NCBI GenBank assembly: GCA_014729145.1
Contig: WJKL01000002.1
Coordinates: 1-11,920 of the forward strand
Direction of reading: 5' to 3'
Length of the DNA stretch: 11,920 nt
Origin: Candidatus Woesearchaeota archaeon
GTDB lineage: Archaea > Nanobdellota > Nanobdellia > Woesearchaeales > WJKL01
In this document: piece by piece, positions 10,076 through 11,920 of the stretch
Layout of the letters: each line of letters opens with the position of its first letter
Numbering within the stretch: position 1 is the stretch's first letter
Made by a program: the position numbers and the translations under genes
The notes under the pieces: model-generated
The model's input: the letters and a program-made list of their open reading frames with translations, nothing else
Databases searched by the model: none
Told to the model about the DNA's origin: nothing

Positions 10076-10760
10076 GAAAAAAACAAAAAAATCAAGGCCA
10101 AAAAGAGCATTTTCATATTTTATGAACGGCTTTACTATATTATTGTTTATCATTTTTCTTGCTATACTTACTACTATGTCAAGGATGACTTATCTGGGGT
10201 TTACAGCTTTGATAATCGCTTACGCTGTTTTTGAAGCAGGAAAATCCAAAAAAATACTTGCTGCAGCAGTGATATTGTTGATTTTTTTCTTGCTAAGCCC
10301 TTTTTATTCTACTACACTTCAGATACTTCCATTTGTAGGAGAAGAAGCACAGAGCACAGTAGAGGGCAGGATAAATATAATAGATCCTGCACTTTCTTTG
10401 ATAGGAAAAAATCCTTTATTCGGTGACCCAAATTTCCTAGAAAGCCAGGAGATGAACAGTATAGGGATAAACATGGAAGGGGATGTGGTAAACACTTATC
10501 TTTTGATTGGTATGAAATATGGGCTTATCGGTTTGATACTTTTCCTTTTGATATTCATAGATCTGTTTAAGAATCTGATAAAAGTTGTAGCCACTGTTAA
10601 AAATTCTTATTACAGGATGATCAGCAAAGGATTGATAGCCACGCTTATAGCTGTTATGGTCATGATATCTGCGATGAGTTTTATAACTTATATTACTACA
10701 TATACTTGGATATTGTTTGGTATCTATTCTGGTTTTATCCATTATGCAAGAAAAAAATAA
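10059..10760 (+). CDS. O-antigen ligase/Wzy-like membrane protein, C-terminal part
   Basis: A 233-residue frame, back in the phase of 9135-9704. After a very basic start (MKRTNKKKTKKSRPKRAF) come helices around LLFIIFLAILTTM, an SRMTYLGF turn, a large outer loop with EGRINIIDPALSLIGKNPLFG and GDVVNTYLLIGMKYGLIGL, and further helices to the end. The S-R-x-x-x-L-G, R-x-x-x-I-x-x-A-L-x-L-I-x-x-N-P-L-x-G and V-x-N-x-Y-L elements are characteristic of the Wzy_C/O-antigen ligase region, where the conserved outer-loop residues act in glycan transfer. No Shine-Dalgarno-like site precedes the ATG, and an in-frame TAA lies at 10044-10046, so an independent start is not well supported. Confidence 0.72.
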   Translation: MKRTNKKKTKKSRPKRAFSYFMNGFTILLFIIFLAILTTMSRMTYLGFTALIIAYAVFEAGKSKKILAAAVILLIFFLLSPFYSTTLQILPFVGEEAQSTVEGRINIIDPALSLIGKNPLFGDPNFLESQEMNSIGINMEGDVVNTYLLIGMKYGLIGLILFLLIFIDLFKNLIKVVATVKNSYYRMISKGLIATLIAVMVMISAMSFITYITTYTWILFGIYSGFIHYARKK

Positions 10761-10768
10761 TCAACAAA

Positions 10769-10778
10769 ATTTATAAAT
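10769..10778 (+). promoter_or_regulatory. Archaeal TATA box of the guanylyltransferase gene
   Basis: The sequence atttataaat is a near-perfect archaeal TATA box, centred about 27.5 bases before the ATG at 10801. It begins nine bases after the stop of the preceding gene. No Shine-Dalgarno sequence lies before the ATG, which points to leaderless translation. Confidence 0.65.
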
Positions 10779-10800
10779 CTCTTCTAGTATTTTCAATAAA

Positions 10801-11920
10801 ATGATCAATATTGTTATAATGGCCGGAGGTTCTGGAAAAAGATTCTGGCCAAAGTCCAGAAAAAATCTTCCAAAGCAGTGCCTTCCTATCGCTTCTAAAG
10901 AGCCAATGATAAAAGAGACAGTTGAAAGGCTGAAGCCAATAGCCCAAAAAAAAGATATCTACATAGCTACTGGAAAACATCTTGAAAAACATATAAAAAA
11001 TATTCTTTCGGATGTAAATTATATCATCGAACCAATGCCTAAAAATACTGCTGCCTGCATTGGTTTGGCAGCCATATATTTAGACAAAGAGGATATAATG
11101 CTCATCGAAACCTCAGATCACGTATATAAGGATGTTAATGCATATCTAAAACACCTTAAAGCAGGAATAGAAACTGCCAAAAAAAATAAGATTGTCCTTG
11201 TCGGAATAACCCCCGATTTCCCCCATACAGGCTATGGATATATCCATCAAGGAGAACTGATCAGAAAAAAAGATAGCATAGAGATATATGAAGTAGCAGA
11301 ATTCAATGAAAAACCAGACCCTGAAACCGCAGAAATATTCTTCAAAAGCGGAGTTTTTCTTTGGAACTCAGGAATATTCATAAGCAATGTGAAAACCATG
11401 CTCGATGCGATAAAAAAACACATGCCTGAACTTTATTCTGCATTGATGAAAATAAAAAACTCAAATTTTGACAAAAATATCATGTCAAAAGAATTTGAAA
11501 AACTTGAAAATACATCTATTGATTATGGAGTTATAGAAAAAGCAAAAAATCTTGCTGTGGTAAGGGGTGATTTTCACTGGGATGATGTTGGAGACTGGAA
11601 ATCAATGGAAAGGATATATCCAAAAGACAAAAACAACAATGTAGTTCTCGCAGATTACAACGGAAACGCAAAAAACTGCATTATCATCGGAGACAAAAAA
11701 CCGATACAGGCTGAGAATATCGAGGATCTTATTATCATAGACACAGTAGATTGTCTTTTGGTCTGCAGCAAAAATAGATCCCAGGATGTCAAAAAGATAG
11801 TTCAGATGCTGGAAAAAGATTCTGAATTAAAAAAATACACCACAGAAATCCAATCAAGACCAGAATTCCACAAGGTTTCTTTGGACTGCAAAAATATTGA
11901 AGTAAAAAGCAGCTGCCTTG
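10801..11920 (+). CDS. manC: Mannose-1-phosphate guanylyltransferase (3' end beyond window)
   Basis: The frame is open for 373 codons to the window edge. The enzyme makes GDP-mannose from mannose-1-phosphate and GTP in the cytoplasm, the donor for mannose (and often fucose or rhamnose) in glycans. Motifs in order: nucleotide-binding MAGGSGKRFWPKSR (residues 7-20), PKQCLPI, EPMPKNTAACIGLA, the TSDH metal site, GITPDFPHTGYGYI, the FNEKP sugar-binding motif, GVFLWNSGIF, IDYGVIEKA and WDDVGDW. All core motifs are intact. The catalytic domain should end near residue 340; the 33 residues after that do not look like the cupin isomerase domain of bifunctional ManC, so the length and C terminus stay open. 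A TATA box at 10769 fixes the start. Confidence 0.93.
   Translation, partial: MINIVIMAGGSGKRFWPKSRKNLPKQCLPIASKEPMIKETVERLKPIAQKKDIYIATGKHLEKHIKNILSDVNYIIEPMPKNTAACIGLAAIYLDKEDIMLIETSDHVYKDVNAYLKHLKAGIETAKKNKIVLVGITPDFPHTGYGYIHQGELIRKKDSIEIYEVAEFNEKPDPETAEIFFKSGVFLWNSGIFISNVKTMLDAIKKHMPELYSALMKIKNSNFDKNIMSKEFEKLENTSIDYGVIEKAKNLAVVRGDFHWDDVGDWKSMERIYPKDKNNNVVLADYNGNAKNCIIIGDKKPIQAENIEDLIIIDTVDCLLVCSKNRSQDVKKIVQMLEKDSELKKYTTEIQSRPEFHKVSLDCKNIEVKSSCL

Larger units (their letters stand above)
9135..10760 (+). other. Combined reading: one O-antigen ligase-like gene interrupted by two compensating frame changes
   Basis: Joined, the three frames give about 540 residues with N-terminal helices, middle outer loop and Wzy_C region in the expected order and at a usual family length. 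The first change (-1) can only happen within 9698-9701, inside the A6 run. The second (+1 or -2) must fall between 10047 and 10072, an A-rich basic loop. The frame is restored overall. This could be a recent pseudogene, a split gene made as coupled polypeptides, recoding, or two assembly indels. Against assembly error, the 7.7-kb neighbour is open through many A6 and longer runs. Confidence 0.55.

Overview
The window is AT-rich, very gene-dense (intergenic gaps of about 40-60 bases) and all recognisable genes are on the + strand. It looks archaeal, most likely from a DPANN lineage of the Woesearchaeota/Pacearchaeota kind. Reasons: TATA-like boxes centred about 27-29 bases upstream of start codons with almost no room for a leader; an archaeal/eukaryotic-type (CDKAL1-like) tRNA methylthiotransferase; a giant Asn/Thr/Cys-rich surface protein built from DUF11, Ig-like and Cys-rich repeats; and a C-terminal motif I recall from many DPANN proteins. 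The lineage is inferred from family knowledge, not from a marker gene.

Layout. (1) Positions 1-7751: the 3' part (2,582 codons visible, 5' end missing) of one giant membrane-anchored surface protein. Its order is DUF11, three Ig-like repeats, a second DUF11, four Cys-rich CGDG repeats, a fourth Ig-like repeat, nine Asp/Cys repeats (one split from the rest by a beta-rich insert), more beta-rich sequence, a fifth CGDG repeat, a thrombospondin-1-like module, a compact Cys cluster, 11-residue amphipathic repeats, one transmembrane helix and a roughly 235-residue, extremely Lys/Arg-rich tail. (2) 7809-9083: radical-SAM tRNA t6A37 methylthiotransferase. (3) 9135-10760: an O-antigen-ligase/Wzy-like polytopic membrane protein that reads as three consecutive frames (9135-9704, 9701-10075, 10059-10760). 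(4) 10801 to the window end: mannose-1-phosphate guanylyltransferase, 3' end missing.

How they fit. The guanylyltransferase makes GDP-mannose and the polymerase/ligase-like protein would handle lipid-linked glycan. Together they suggest a surface polysaccharide or glycosylation locus next to a surface protein whose ectodomain is packed with N-X-S/T sequons. The methylthiotransferase is a tRNA-modification housekeeping gene with its own promoter.

Most worth a second look: the 11-residue (hendecad) repeats next to the membrane, the histone-H1-like basic tail behind the single membrane helix, the polymerase broken by two opposite frame changes (the first confined to an A6 run), and the non-canonical CX4CX2C spacing of the radical-SAM cluster motif. 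No RNA gene, CRISPR array, transposon or integrase was seen, and no stretch over 300 bases lacks a gene.
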